A stretch of 46,856 nt of DNA, taken from the NCBI GenBank assembly GCA_016839745.1, contig JAEOTS010000131.1:1-46856 (forward strand), given 5' to 3'. Origin of the DNA: Promethearchaeota archaeon (GTDB lineage: Archaea > Asgardarchaeota > Lokiarchaeia > Sigyniarchaeales > SOKP01). Below are positions 16,837-24,752 of the stretch, in pieces. Both the position numbers and the translations under genes were made by a program. Numbering within the stretch: the stretch's first letter is position 1; each line of letters opens with the position of its first letter. The notes under the pieces were generated by a model. The model was not told where the DNA came from and ran no database searches. It saw only the letters and a list, made by a program, of their open reading frames with translations.

Positions 16837-17988
16837 TTAAAAATTAGTTAATTCTTCTTGATATTTGAGAATTTCTGCATCAGAAATATCTCTATCAACA
16901 GTAATTTGTTTTTGGACACCTAAGTAAGCACAGGCGATTTTAGCAGCAGCAGCAATTTCTGCTTTTTTTAATGTCAGGGAATATTCATCAATTGATTGTA
17001 CTGATCCATTGTTTAGTGAATCATCATACCTCAAATTGTCATAATTTTTTTTATCCTGCAATTGAAGAGATCTTTCAGATTTCATTTTAAACAATAAAGA
17101 ACCCATCTTATCAGCAACATTAAAAGGTAAATTGTTTTTATCTATTAGTCTGATAATATTATTGATGTCAAAATAATTTAAAGTGTCATACTTAACCCTT
17201 AAAAAACTTTTAAGGTTGTCAGAATTTGTTTGGCACTCAATCTCAGTCCAATCGTGAATTGCTAATCTTCTTCTAAAAAAGATATATTCCCAATCAATTC
17301 CTAACTCTTTTATAAACCCAAGTAACTTATCATCATTTGGTTTTCTTGATTCTATTATGATGAATAATTGCAAGCCATAGTATTTATGTTCTTGTTGGAG
17401 AAAATAACCTCGCTGTTGCATTGAGGCAAGTATCATAATTTTAACTGAATAAATATTATCAGAAACATCTCTTTTCTCGCACTTTAAATAAATGACGTTT
17501 CCTTCTTCGCTTATATATTCACTATCTAGAAAACCTAAGATGCTATCATTATTTTCTTTAATAAAGTCTCTCAAACCACTTAAAGTCGGTTTTACGTCAA
17601 ATTTTATTAAATCTTTCTCTCTGATAGTAACATAATCATTATTACTTCCTCCAACAGCAAGTTTAATGGAACGCAACTTTAACTCTTTTTCCTCTCCAAA
17701 CGTATTTTTAAAAGCATCTATCAAAGGGAAAATTTCTACTTCTAATATATTAAGATTAGCCATTGAACTTTCAAAAGGTTGAGGACTTTCTAATATTGTA
17801 TTTAATACAGGTGCTTCTGAAGAATCTACTTCAATTTCATAATCTTTAGCTAAATTCTTACGAATTACACAGACCGATCTCCTTTTTTCATTATACATAG
17901 AAAGAGACGTAGAACTGTCAATAACCGCACGAAATTCTTCAATGAATCTCTCATCAGAACCTTTAGATTTAAGCTTTCTTTTTGCCAT
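16837..17988 (-). CDS. Protein of unknown function, 383 aa
   Basis: Not recognised. Composition is that of a soluble mixed alpha/beta protein: a Lys-rich start (MAKRKLKSKGSDERF), no signal peptide and no transmembrane segment. The middle (about 150-270) has regular beta-strand-like repeats with 'HKYYGLQLFIIIESRKPND' and 'WEYIFFRRRLAIHDWTEIEC', loosely like a DNA- or nucleotide-processing core, but no catalytic signature stands out. The C-terminal 70 residues are helical with an Ala-rich stretch (KKAEIAAAAKIACAYLG). Codon and base use are like its neighbours. Stops about 55 bases from the convergent mch stop. ORF length and clean coding character support a real gene; no function is proposed. 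Confidence 0.7.
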   Translation of the reverse strand: MAKRKLKSKGSDERFIEEFRAVIDSSTSLSMYNEKRRSVCVIRKNLAKDYEIEVDSSEAPVLNTILESPQPFESSMANLNILEVEIFPLIDAFKNTFGEEKELKLRSIKLAVGGSNNDYVTIREKDLIKFDVKPTLSGLRDFIKENNDSILGFLDSEYISEEGNVIYLKCEKRDVSDNIYSVKIMILASMQQRGYFLQQEHKYYGLQLFIIIESRKPNDDKLLGFIKELGIDWEYIFFRRRLAIHDWTEIECQTNSDNLKSFLRVKYDTLNYFDINNIIRLIDKNNLPFNVADKMGSLLFKMKSERSLQLQDKKNYDNLRYDDSLNNGSVQSIDEYSLTLKKAEIAAAAKIACAYLGVQKQITVDRDISDAEILKYQEELTNF

Positions 17989-18247
17989 AAACTCAGTTAA
18001 AATTTTGAATAAATTTAATTCTTTCTCTGTTGATATAAAAAAATGACAATCTTATAATTTTATGTCTTTTAGTTTATGTTTCTCATTTAATAATCTAATA
18101 TCTTATAAAAATTAAAATAAAGATGAAATTTATCGTTTCTTGTGGTTTTAAATCGAATTTAATTCAAATCCATCACTACTTAAATTCTATTTAAAGTTAA
18201 AATTTTATAATTGACAAAGCAAATTAGACTCAATTAAGATTCTGAAA

Positions 18248-18427
18248 TTAATCTAATTCTGTTTCTAGGTAATAATTGTCGTCCTTTTTGTAATATATTA
18301 CCGTAGAACCAAAGTTATTACGTACTGTATATTTCTCTCCTTCGATATCTAATAATTCAATCGAATAAGGCAACCTTCTATTTTGTAAAATTTCCTCAAC
18401 GACTCTTTTCTCTTCAACAGGATCCAT
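18248..18427 (-). CDS. Small hypothetical protein, about 59 aa
   Basis: A short ORF reading MDPVEEKRVVEEILQNRR then alternating polar/hydrophobic strands ending YYLETELD. ATG 18427 is preferred; TTG 18442 would add five residues. An amphipathic helix followed by three or four strands is a plausible tiny folded domain. It lies alone between two minus-strand genes with about 250 AT-rich bases upstream of it to the next start and no clear ribosome-binding site. Low confidence because of size; no family recognised. Confidence 0.45.
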   Translation of the reverse strand: MDPVEEKRVVEEILQNRRLPYSIELLDIEGEKYTVRNNFGSTVIYYKKDDNYYLETELD

Positions 18428-18498
18428 ATCATTATTTATCAAGCAAATAAAAAAAATTTTATGATTCTATTAATTTCTATTATGATTTTATAAAACTT

Positions 18499-18981
18499 CT
18501 ATTCTGAGGCTTTCCCTGTAACCTTCTTAATATCCAATCTCATAATACATGTGTCGACATAACTTTTTTCATTTTTAAAAAATCTCTTTTTCATTTTACT
18601 TGGATTTTCTTCTAAATGGTTTAAAAGTACGTCAAAACCGTGCTTTTTTTCTTCTAAATCTTTTATAATTACCATTTCCCCCCAAAATACAATAGACCGA
18701 TATTTATGTGAACAAGCACCCCTAATGTAGCCTAAATCTTCGATGATTGTACCGCATACCTTAGGATTTTCCTTTAGAATATCAAGCTTTAACCCCAAAT
18801 TCGTGCTGTGAAAGTATAAAGTATTTTGCTCCTCGTCAAAACCATAGCTTAAAGTAATAATATAAGGTTCGTCCATTTTACACATTGAAATTGTTACATA
18901 CTTGCCCTTCTTCAAAATTTGTTCTATACTGTTTTTGTCTGTTATTTCTCTTTCTTTTTTTTGCATATGGTAACTCTGCAT
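18499..18981 (-). CDS. Pyridoxamine-phosphate-oxidase-like flavin protein
   Basis: Split-barrel flavin-binding family related to pyridoxamine 5'-phosphate oxidase and NimA-type nitroreductases. Seen: 'EQILKKGKYVTISMCKMDEPYIITLSYGFD' (first strands), 'NTLYFHSTNLGLKLDILKENPKVCGTII', 'YRSIVFWGEMVIIKD' and a C-terminal 'IMRLDIKKVTGKAS', the usual family order, in about 160 aa. The start ATG 18981 has AGGTGG (18990-18995) eight bases upstream, so the GTG at 18993 that overlaps this site is not used. Cofactor (FMN, FAD or F420) cannot be told from sequence; F420 use in this organism makes an F420-linked reductase possible. Confidence 0.8.
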   Translation of the reverse strand: MQSYHMQKKEREITDKNSIEQILKKGKYVTISMCKMDEPYIITLSYGFDEEQNTLYFHSTNLGLKLDILKENPKVCGTIIEDLGYIRGACSHKYRSIVFWGEMVIIKDLEEKKHGFDVLLNHLEENPSKMKKRFFKNEKSYVDTCIMRLDIKKVTGKASE

Positions 18982-19172
18982 AAATTTTTCCACCTAAATA
19001 CTTGAGGTATATATTAAAAATAACTATGACTAAAAGTGGGTATTTATGATAATTCTTCTGGATATTACTTCGATATTTAAAAAAATAAAATAAAATCAAA
19101 ATAATTACTTATAAAATTAACCATTTTAACGATTTTATTAAGAAACCGTGAAAATTTTAATAAAAGAAACAG

Positions 19173-19180
19173 TTTAAAAA
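19173..19180 (+). promoter_or_regulatory. TATA-like box of the GT4 gene
   Basis: TTTAAAAA lies about 70 bases before the glycosyltransferase ATG. Archaeal start sites usually fall 25-30 bases downstream, which would put transcript start near 19203, at the edge of an 18-base palindrome. Inference from position and composition only. Confidence 0.3.
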
Positions 19181-19205
19181 CCTAGATATATGTCTATATA
19201 TATAT

Positions 19206-19223
19206 AATATTATTAATAATATT
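19206..19223. repeat. Perfect 18-base AT palindrome in GT4 leader
   Basis: AATATTATTAATAATATT is its own reverse complement and is followed by TTTTTTC. It ends 19 bases before the GT4 ATG. It could be an operator or, as RNA, a weak hairpin with a U run resembling an attenuator. Being all A/T, chance is possible. Confidence 0.35.
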
Positions 19224-19242
19224 TTTTCTTGGGACTCAGACT

Positions 19243-20490
19243 ATGGCTAAACAAGCTCTTGACATTGGTTTTTTTAGCACTATGTATAGTCAGATCAACG
19301 GAACTGCTCATGCTGTTAGATTCCTTTCAGAAGCAATTGCAAATCTTGGCCACAATGTCCATGTATTTGCACCACGAATTCAGAATGGATATAATATACC
19401 AAAAACCTTGCATTTTCACGAAATTGGAGGTGCAATTATCGGACATAATACAGGATTCGTTTTAAGTGCCCCTTTACATAAGATCTTTTTCTGCCAACAC
19501 GATTATTTAGATATTACTCATATCCATACACACGCAGTAGTAGGAACTATGGCTATCAATTGGGCTAAATATTTAGGAATACCTATGATAGGAACTCACA
19601 ATAGTCCTATGCAATATTATACGGCTCAGTATGTCCCTGTAATTGGTAAACTGTTGACTAAAGGAGATCTTATTTGGAGATACGAACGCCATATTGTCGA
19701 TAAATATGATTTTGTTCATGTAGCCACTAAATCTAAAAAAGATTTATTAAGAGATTATCGGTTTAAGGAACCTATTGTATGTATGACTAATGGCATAAGA
19801 GATTTGTATTATACAAATTTAAAAGAGAATGGAATTCGCGAAAAATATGGTTTAGAAGGTAAAAAGGTTCTTCTCTATGCTTCGCGATTATCTCCAGAAA
19901 AACATCCAATAGATATTATTAAAACATTCAAAAGAGTACACGATGAAGTTCCCGATGCGCACTTGTTATTAGTGGGTAGCGCTGGTCCATCAAAGGATCA
20001 CGTGAAACGAATAATAAAGAAGAAACAATATAAAGATTTCGTGTCTTATGCGGGTAGGGTTCCTTTTCCAGATTTGCTAAAGTTGTATAATGCGGCAGAT
20101 TTAACATGTTTATGGTCATGGATTGAAGCTGAAGGGCTTGTATTACTAGAAGCGATGGCCCAAGGAACACCTAATGTTGGAGCAAATGCGTGCGGTATTA
20201 GTAATATAATCCGCCACGGTAAGACAGGGTACTTAGCCAATAACCTTGATCAATTCAAAGATTGTGTCGTAAAACTGTTAAAGGATGATGATCTCAGAGC
20301 AGAATTTGGAAAAAATGCTCAAGAAATTGCTCAACATTATAGAGTAAGTGAGATAGCAAAAACTTGGGCAAAGTTATACAAATTCACTATTGACCAACTC
20401 TATCCATTACGATTTAATAGAGAAGATAGAAAAGTTCGAGTTGAGTTAATTAAAGAATACGTCCAACACTTACCTAATGTGACATTTTAA
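19243..20490 (+). CDS. GT4-family glycosyltransferase
   Basis: Retaining GT-B glycosyltransferase. N-terminal half: 'DIGFFSTMYSQINGTAHAVRFLSEAI' and 'HTHAVVGTMAINWAKYLGIPMIGTHNS', the acceptor-binding Rossmann domain. C-terminal half: 'LLYASRLSPEKHPIDIIKTF', 'HLLLVGSAGP', and the nucleotide-sugar EX7E motif EAEGLVLLE in 'WSWIEAEGLVLLEAMAQGTPNVG'. 415 aa, no membrane helix; likely acts at the inner face of the membrane on lipid-linked sugar, as many GT4 enzymes do. Donor and acceptor cannot be specified. ATG 19243 is the only sensible start. Its stop overlaps the convergent archaemetzincin stop by four bases. Confidence 0.88.
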   Translation: MAKQALDIGFFSTMYSQINGTAHAVRFLSEAIANLGHNVHVFAPRIQNGYNIPKTLHFHEIGGAIIGHNTGFVLSAPLHKIFFCQHDYLDITHIHTHAVVGTMAINWAKYLGIPMIGTHNSPMQYYTAQYVPVIGKLLTKGDLIWRYERHIVDKYDFVHVATKSKKDLLRDYRFKEPIVCMTNGIRDLYYTNLKENGIREKYGLEGKKVLLYASRLSPEKHPIDIIKTFKRVHDEVPDAHLLLVGSAGPSKDHVKRIIKKKQYKDFVSYAGRVPFPDLLKLYNAADLTCLWSWIEAEGLVLLEAMAQGTPNVGANACGISNIIRHGKTGYLANNLDQFKDCVVKLLKDDDLRAEFGKNAQEIAQHYRVSEIAKTWAKLYKFTIDQLYPLRFNREDRKVRVELIKEYVQHLPNVTF

Positions 20491-21173
20491 AAGTTATTGG
20501 TCGTTCTGATGTTTTCTAATTCTGATTTACATTTCTCACATAAATGATTCGACTTACTATCAATTTCTTCAATATTTGCAGAAAACCGCATAACACAATT
20601 ATCATTAAAACAATGTTCAGGACCTAATATTAAATGCCCAATCTCGTGTATAGCTTCTTTTATTATCCTATTTTCAGCTGTTTCACTTTTATAAAAATTC
20701 AATAAATTATGAGTCGAAATTATAGCACAGTTATGTTTAAGATTTGCTTCCCCAAAAAGAAAAAGTAATTTCTCATCACTACTAGAATAAATTGGAAGGT
20801 TTGTCAATCCTAAACCAATAGCTAAATTTTTTTCTGACATTTGGATTTTTATTATTGAATAAAAATTATTAGTCGGATAAAGGATTACTTTTGTTAAAGT
20901 TCTGTCTAATAAGTTAAATTCCTCCTTTGTGTATAAATTATTTAAGCAAGTATCTAAATTCTTCTCCCTAATAAATGTGATATCAAAAAAAAAGGAATCG
21001 AACACTAATTTTATTTGAAATTTTAATTTTTCTAAAATAGATGGAGATATCTTACCAATAAATAAGATTCCCAAATAACAAGGATAGAGGTTTTTAACAT
21101 AGGTTTTTTGATTTAAGTGTAAGTTTAAAGCATGTTTAACTAGAAAATTTTGTTCTTTTCGATATTTTGACAT
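20487..21173 (-). CDS. Archaemetzincin-like zinc metalloprotease
   Basis: Metzincin protease family found in archaea and vertebrates. The signature is intact: HEIGHLILGPEHC, then C-x4-C-V-M (EHCFNDNCVM) and after 16 residues CEKC. The first part binds the catalytic zinc, the Cys set a second structural zinc. Upstream 'KEAIHEIGH' and 'CAIISTHNLLNF' fit the family. The protein is 228 aa, slightly longer than the usual about 180-200, because of a longer basic N-terminus (SKYRKEQNFLVKHALNLH). No signal peptide, so cytosolic. Physiological substrate of the family is unknown. Convergent with the GT4 gene, four-base overlap. Confidence 0.9.
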   Translation of the reverse strand: MSKYRKEQNFLVKHALNLHLNQKTYVKNLYPCYLGILFIGKISPSILEKLKFQIKLVFDSFFFDITFIREKNLDTCLNNLYTKEEFNLLDRTLTKVILYPTNNFYSIIKIQMSEKNLAIGLGLTNLPIYSSSDEKLLFLFGEANLKHNCAIISTHNLLNFYKSETAENRIIKEAIHEIGHLILGPEHCFNDNCVMRFSANIEEIDSKSNHLCEKCKSELENIRTTNNF

Positions 21174-21293
21174 AGTAGAATTATTTTACAATCCGAGTAT
21201 ACTATTTTATAATTCATTATTATTATATATTTAAGTTATTAATAATTTTCATAATTTAAATTATTATTATAAAAAATAAAAAACAATATTATC

Positions 21294-22358
21294 ATGCCAA
21301 CTAACCCTGAGACTTTAGATACTCAAGATGATAGCCGAGAAGATCTTGAACCAAATTTAGTTAGTACTGAACATCAAAAAGAAATTATAGAAAAGGATTT
21401 TGTTCCTCATTTTCTTCCCACATATCGAATTAAATCATCCTTGTATCCTATACCTATTATTATTGCTATAATAATTGCGGGTGTATTAGCTTATCTCACA
21501 TTTTTTGTCGCTGATGTCCAAGTAGATGAGAGTTACTTCCCTGAAGACGAATTTGGAGCCTTAGGTGTTGTATTAAATGGCGTTATTTTCACAGTAATTG
21601 CTGCAATTTCAGCGTTTACGATAATATTTTTCATGCGTAGATTTGGGATGGGGGTATTGAAATATTTGTTTGGATTGAGTTTTGGTTTTGTCAGTTTCTT
21701 TATGACATTAATGTTTTTAGATGTGATAATTTTTTTAATATTTGTTCAATTTCCTGAAACCAATTTCGTGCTCAACTTTTATTTTTTATTCACGAACATC
21801 TATATCCCTGTATTAACAGCAGTTTTAGTATTTCTACTCATTTACAATTATTTTACCTCAAAATCAATTAAAACTAAAAATTTTATTGTATTATATATTA
21901 GCTTATTAGTTAGCGCTTCAATGAGTATAATTTTACCCTTTTGGAGCACACTAGCTATATTAATAGGTATTTCATTGTGGGATATTTTTGCGGTCCTCTA
22001 TAAGCGTGGTCCTATTAAAACAATGATCGATATTGTGTCCAACAATGATGATGAGAGCGGTTTGAGTAAAACTGAGGTTGAAGAGAAAATTAAAAGCGGT
22101 GAAAGCGTATACGATACTTCCAAATTAGAGATAGGAATTGGAGATCTAGCTTTTTATAGTCTACTTACTTCTTCTGTCCTTCTTTTTACTAATAATATAA
22201 TAATCGTTATATTAACAACAGTTGCAATTCTAATTGGTACGGGAATCACAATATCGGGATTAAAACGGAATAAAATTTTACCGGGTCTTCCAATCTCGAT
22301 ATTCATGGGAATAGGTACTTTTGCGATTTATCAATTGATAGTAATTTTTTTTATATGA
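21294..22358 (+). CDS. Presenilin-like GxGD intramembrane aspartyl protease
   Basis: Polytopic membrane protein with about nine hydrophobic segments after a polar 45-residue N-terminus. It carries the presenilin/signal-peptide-peptidase layout: 'ISLWDIFAVLYKRGPIKTMI' (Asp 230; presenilin has YD and KGPL), a 50-residue loop, 'IGIGDLAFYSLL' (GxGD, Asp 284), and 'ILPGLPISI' (329-335) where presenilins have PALP. The stretch after GIGD, with 'AILIG', also parallels human presenilin. Both catalytic Asp are present. Variants are Trp for the Tyr of YD and Gly for the Ala of PAL. It should cut transmembrane helices of substrates within the bilayer. The ATG has no clear Shine-Dalgarno sequence. The 3-hydroxyacyl-CoA dehydrogenase downstream looks unrelated. 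Confidence 0.88.
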   Translation: MPTNPETLDTQDDSREDLEPNLVSTEHQKEIIEKDFVPHFLPTYRIKSSLYPIPIIIAIIIAGVLAYLTFFVADVQVDESYFPEDEFGALGVVLNGVIFTVIAAISAFTIIFFMRRFGMGVLKYLFGLSFGFVSFFMTLMFLDVIIFLIFVQFPETNFVLNFYFLFTNIYIPVLTAVLVFLLIYNYFTSKSIKTKNFIVLYISLLVSASMSIILPFWSTLAILIGISLWDIFAVLYKRGPIKTMIDIVSNNDDESGLSKTEVEEKIKSGESVYDTSKLEIGIGDLAFYSLLTSSVLLFTNNIIIVILTTVAILIGTGITISGLKRNKILPGLPISIFMGIGTFAIYQLIVIFFI

Positions 22359-22434
22359 TTTTTGATTATTTCATATAAGGATTTATTTTCCACATTTATT
22401 TTAATAGCAGAAATTCTTGAGGTATAATATTAAA

Positions 22435-23625
22435 ATGGTAGATTTAAATCGTGTTAAGACATTTGTAGTTGTTGGGGCGGGGACAATGGGCAGGGAAATA
22501 GCACAAGTCGCTCTAATGTCAAATTTATTTGAAAGGGTTATTTTAAACGATATTAATGAAAATGCTCTAATCACTGCAAAAGAATATATAACTAAAGGTC
22601 TTGAGAAAATCGAATCAAAAGGAAAATTGAGGCAAGGTTTAACATCAAAATCATTAATTAACAACCTCTTTACTTCGAAAAATTTAATAACTTCAATTAA
22701 AGAAGCTGATTTTATTGTAGAGGCAATACCAGAAGTAATGGAATTAAAACAAGATTTATTTAAAGAACTAGGGGAATATGCACCAGAGCATGCTGTTCTA
22801 GCAACAAATACCTCAACGATGAGTATTTCTAAAATAGCAGAAGCGTCAAACAGACCCAAACAAGTAATTGGTATGCATTTTTTTACCCCAATTCCTTTAC
22901 TTAGGTTAATTGAATTAATAAAAGGGGAAAAAACATCACAAGAAGCATTTAACATAGGGATAGCCATTGGACAAAAGTTACCGGCACTCAAAGGCAAAAG
23001 ATATATTGCAAAAATAGAAAAAGAAAGTCCAGGATTTATTGTAAATCGCTTAACTATTGCAACAAGCCTCTTATTTAATTGGATTTTAGATATGGCTACT
23101 GATAAAGGGATTCCCTACGAGAAGATCGACAACGATTTTGTGTCTCCCCCTGAATTGGGCCCCTTAGCTAAATGGGATTTTTTAGGTTTAGATGTTATTT
23201 GCGATGTAATGAATTATTTTGTTAAAGAAATATCGCCTGAATTTGCTCCCGGTAAAACATTAACAAACCTTCTCAAAGAAGGTAATCTGGGAAGAAAAAC
23301 GGGGAAAGGTATTTACGAGTGGGTTGAAGGAAAACCTAATATTAAAACTAGTGAAAAAGCAGGATTATTCAACTCAGAACAATATTATGCGATTCAATTA
23401 AACGAAGGCTGTAGACTTTTAGAAGAAGGAATAGTCTCTGGTTATAAGATCATCGATGATACGATGCTAGCTGGTATGGATATGCCAGGACCATTTGGAG
23501 CCGGTAAAAGAAATTACGAAAAATGGTCACTAATGCTAGAAGAACTCGTTAAAACTACCCAAATAAACTACTTTAAGCCTTGTGAAATGATGAAATCGGG
23601 CGCTTTTCTTCCCCTTAGAAAGTAA
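22435..23625 (+). CDS. 3-hydroxyacyl-CoA dehydrogenase
   Basis: NAD-dependent oxidation of 3-hydroxyacyl-CoA in beta-oxidation or the reverse in chain building. The Rossmann motif VVVGAGTMGREIA opens the protein; 'DFIVEAIPEVMELKQDLF', 'ATNTSTMSISKIA', and 'GMHFFTPIPLLRLIELI' (catalytic His) follow, then the C-terminal helical domain 'ESPGFIVNRL' and 'GNLGRKTGKGIYEW', and a second 3HCDH-like helical repeat over the last 90 residues. ATG 22435 is preferred to TTG 22417 since GAGGT (22419-22423) lies 11 bases upstream. 396 aa. No thiolase or acyl-CoA dehydrogenase is adjacent, so pathway direction is open. Confidence 0.9.
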   Translation: MVDLNRVKTFVVVGAGTMGREIAQVALMSNLFERVILNDINENALITAKEYITKGLEKIESKGKLRQGLTSKSLINNLFTSKNLITSIKEADFIVEAIPEVMELKQDLFKELGEYAPEHAVLATNTSTMSISKIAEASNRPKQVIGMHFFTPIPLLRLIELIKGEKTSQEAFNIGIAIGQKLPALKGKRYIAKIEKESPGFIVNRLTIATSLLFNWILDMATDKGIPYEKIDNDFVSPPELGPLAKWDFLGLDVICDVMNYFVKEISPEFAPGKTLTNLLKEGNLGRKTGKGIYEWVEGKPNIKTSEKAGLFNSEQYYAIQLNEGCRLLEEGIVSGYKIIDDTMLAGMDMPGPFGAGKRNYEKWSLMLEELVKTTQINYFKPCEMMKSGAFLPLRK

Positions 23626-23738
23626 ATAATTTTTAAAATGGGAGTTCACGCTAGAAGCAATAATAAAATTAAAGTATGAGAATTAAATATTCTAAATCTT
23701 TAATTAAAGTATATTAAAATCAAATTGAATTTTATATT

Positions 23739-24029
23739 TTGACTGAGAAAAATACTAGCCCTCAAACTGGTTTTGAAAAAATAATCGATTTCTTCAACAC
23801 AAATCTTGAAATAAATCGCCCTATAGCTATAGCAGAAGTCGTTGAAAGAACCGGATTTTCGTGGAGCTTTGTGAAAAAAACATTATCTAGAATAAAAGAG
23901 GATTACGACGGATTTCATTTTGAAAAATCCGGGAGCACTTGGATTATTTGGAAAGACAGAAATCATATAATTAAAAAATTAGAGGAAACATGTTCGCGCT
24001 TTTTGGATGAAAATGATGACAATTGCTAA
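23739..24029 (+). CDS. Small winged-helix DNA-binding protein
   Basis: A 96-aa protein with one helix-turn-helix domain: 'PIAIAEVVERTGFSWSFVKKTLSRIKED' forms the helices and 'GFHFEKSGSTWIIWKD' the wing strands. Likely binds DNA as a local regulator, though winged helices also mediate protein contacts. The start is TTG with no strong ribosome-binding site. It lies downstream of the 3-hydroxyacyl-CoA dehydrogenase and stops 25 bases from the convergent roadblock gene. The target is unknown. Confidence 0.65.
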   Translation: MTEKNTSPQTGFEKIIDFFNTNLEINRPIAIAEVVERTGFSWSFVKKTLSRIKEDYDGFHFEKSGSTWIIWKDRNHIIKKLEETCSRFLDENDDNC

Positions 24030-24054
24030 GGATTATATCATAGGCGTCTAAAAG

Positions 24055-24441
24055 CTAATCTACGATCATCTTCAATGATTTTGGGGGATTATCCGAAAAA
24101 TACATCTGAATAGAAGAAATGTTGAGCTTGTTTAAAGCTGCTGCGTTTTTACACGACGCTACTAAGATTCTTTCCTGATTAAGGAATGGTTGTATTAAGA
24201 TTACTCCATCAGTACAATCAACCAAAATACGTTTTAGATTGCTATCTATTGTTTCGTGAATGAGTTCTCTACCTATACATTTTAGAGCAGCACACATTCC
24301 GGATATAAGAGTTTGATCAGAGGTTTGAACAGAAGAAGCGAGAGCAATCGGAAATCCTTCATTACTCACAACGATGAGATCGTTTATATCATCAATTTCG
24401 CTACATAAATATTCTAAATATTCTGCCAGATCAGAAATCAT
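24055..24441 (-). CDS. Roadblock/LC7-domain protein
   Basis: Single-domain roadblock/LC7 protein of 128 aa. 'YLCSEIDDINDLIVVSNEGFPIALASSVQTSDQTLISGMCAALKCIGREL' followed by 'KRILVDCTDGVILIQPFLNQERILVASCK' gives the helix-strand-strand-helix-strand order of the family. These proteins dimerise and act as platforms or activators for small GTPases (MglB, dynein light chain, Ragulator subunits). Two GTPases in the window (4.8 and 28.1 kb) are possible but unproven partners. Monocistronic; divergent from the FrhB-like gene across a 311-base gap. Confidence 0.85.
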   Translation of the reverse strand: MISDLAEYLEYLCSEIDDINDLIVVSNEGFPIALASSVQTSDQTLISGMCAALKCIGRELIHETIDSNLKRILVDCTDGVILIQPFLNQERILVASCKNAAALNKLNISSIQMYFSDNPPKSLKMIVD

Positions 24442-24752
24442 TACTATAACCTTGGTTTGGTTTTCGCTTAGAAAAATTTAACCAGAAGATGTTAAGAAAC
24501 TTAGATATATATGTCTTTGTGTTGAGAATTATTTTTAAAAGTGATGCAGATATTCGTCAGGTTTTGAAGTTTAATTGAGTAAAATAATATATTCCATATA
24601 AAACATAGCAAACTTTAATGTATTATTCTGGAATCCTCATTATCTCGAGAGTGTGAAATTTCGTTTAAAACTTATATGCTATGATTTATTTTACTACTCA
24701 ATAATTAAAGATTATTTAATGATATTCTAAATCAGATAAGTGAATTTATACT
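24442..24752. other. 311-base non-coding region with gapped inverted repeat
   Basis: No ORF is supported here. The stretch holds the divergent promoters of the roadblock and FrhB-like genes. It also contains an imperfect inverted repeat: arm one about 24575-24615 (blocks TTGAGTA, AAATAA, CATAGCA, AACTTT) and arm two about 24665-24702 (AAACTTA, TGCTATG, TTATTTTA, TACTCAA), with a TCTCGAGA palindrome (24643-24650) between them. It could be a regulator site or a degraded mobile-element end. Confidence 0.35.

Noticed and set aside
22401..22997. Long minus-strand ORF of 198 aa antisense to the 3-hydroxyacyl-CoA dehydrogenase
   Set aside because: The plus strand has a full, motif-rich dehydrogenase; the antisense protein has no recognisable domain and follows its reverse frame.
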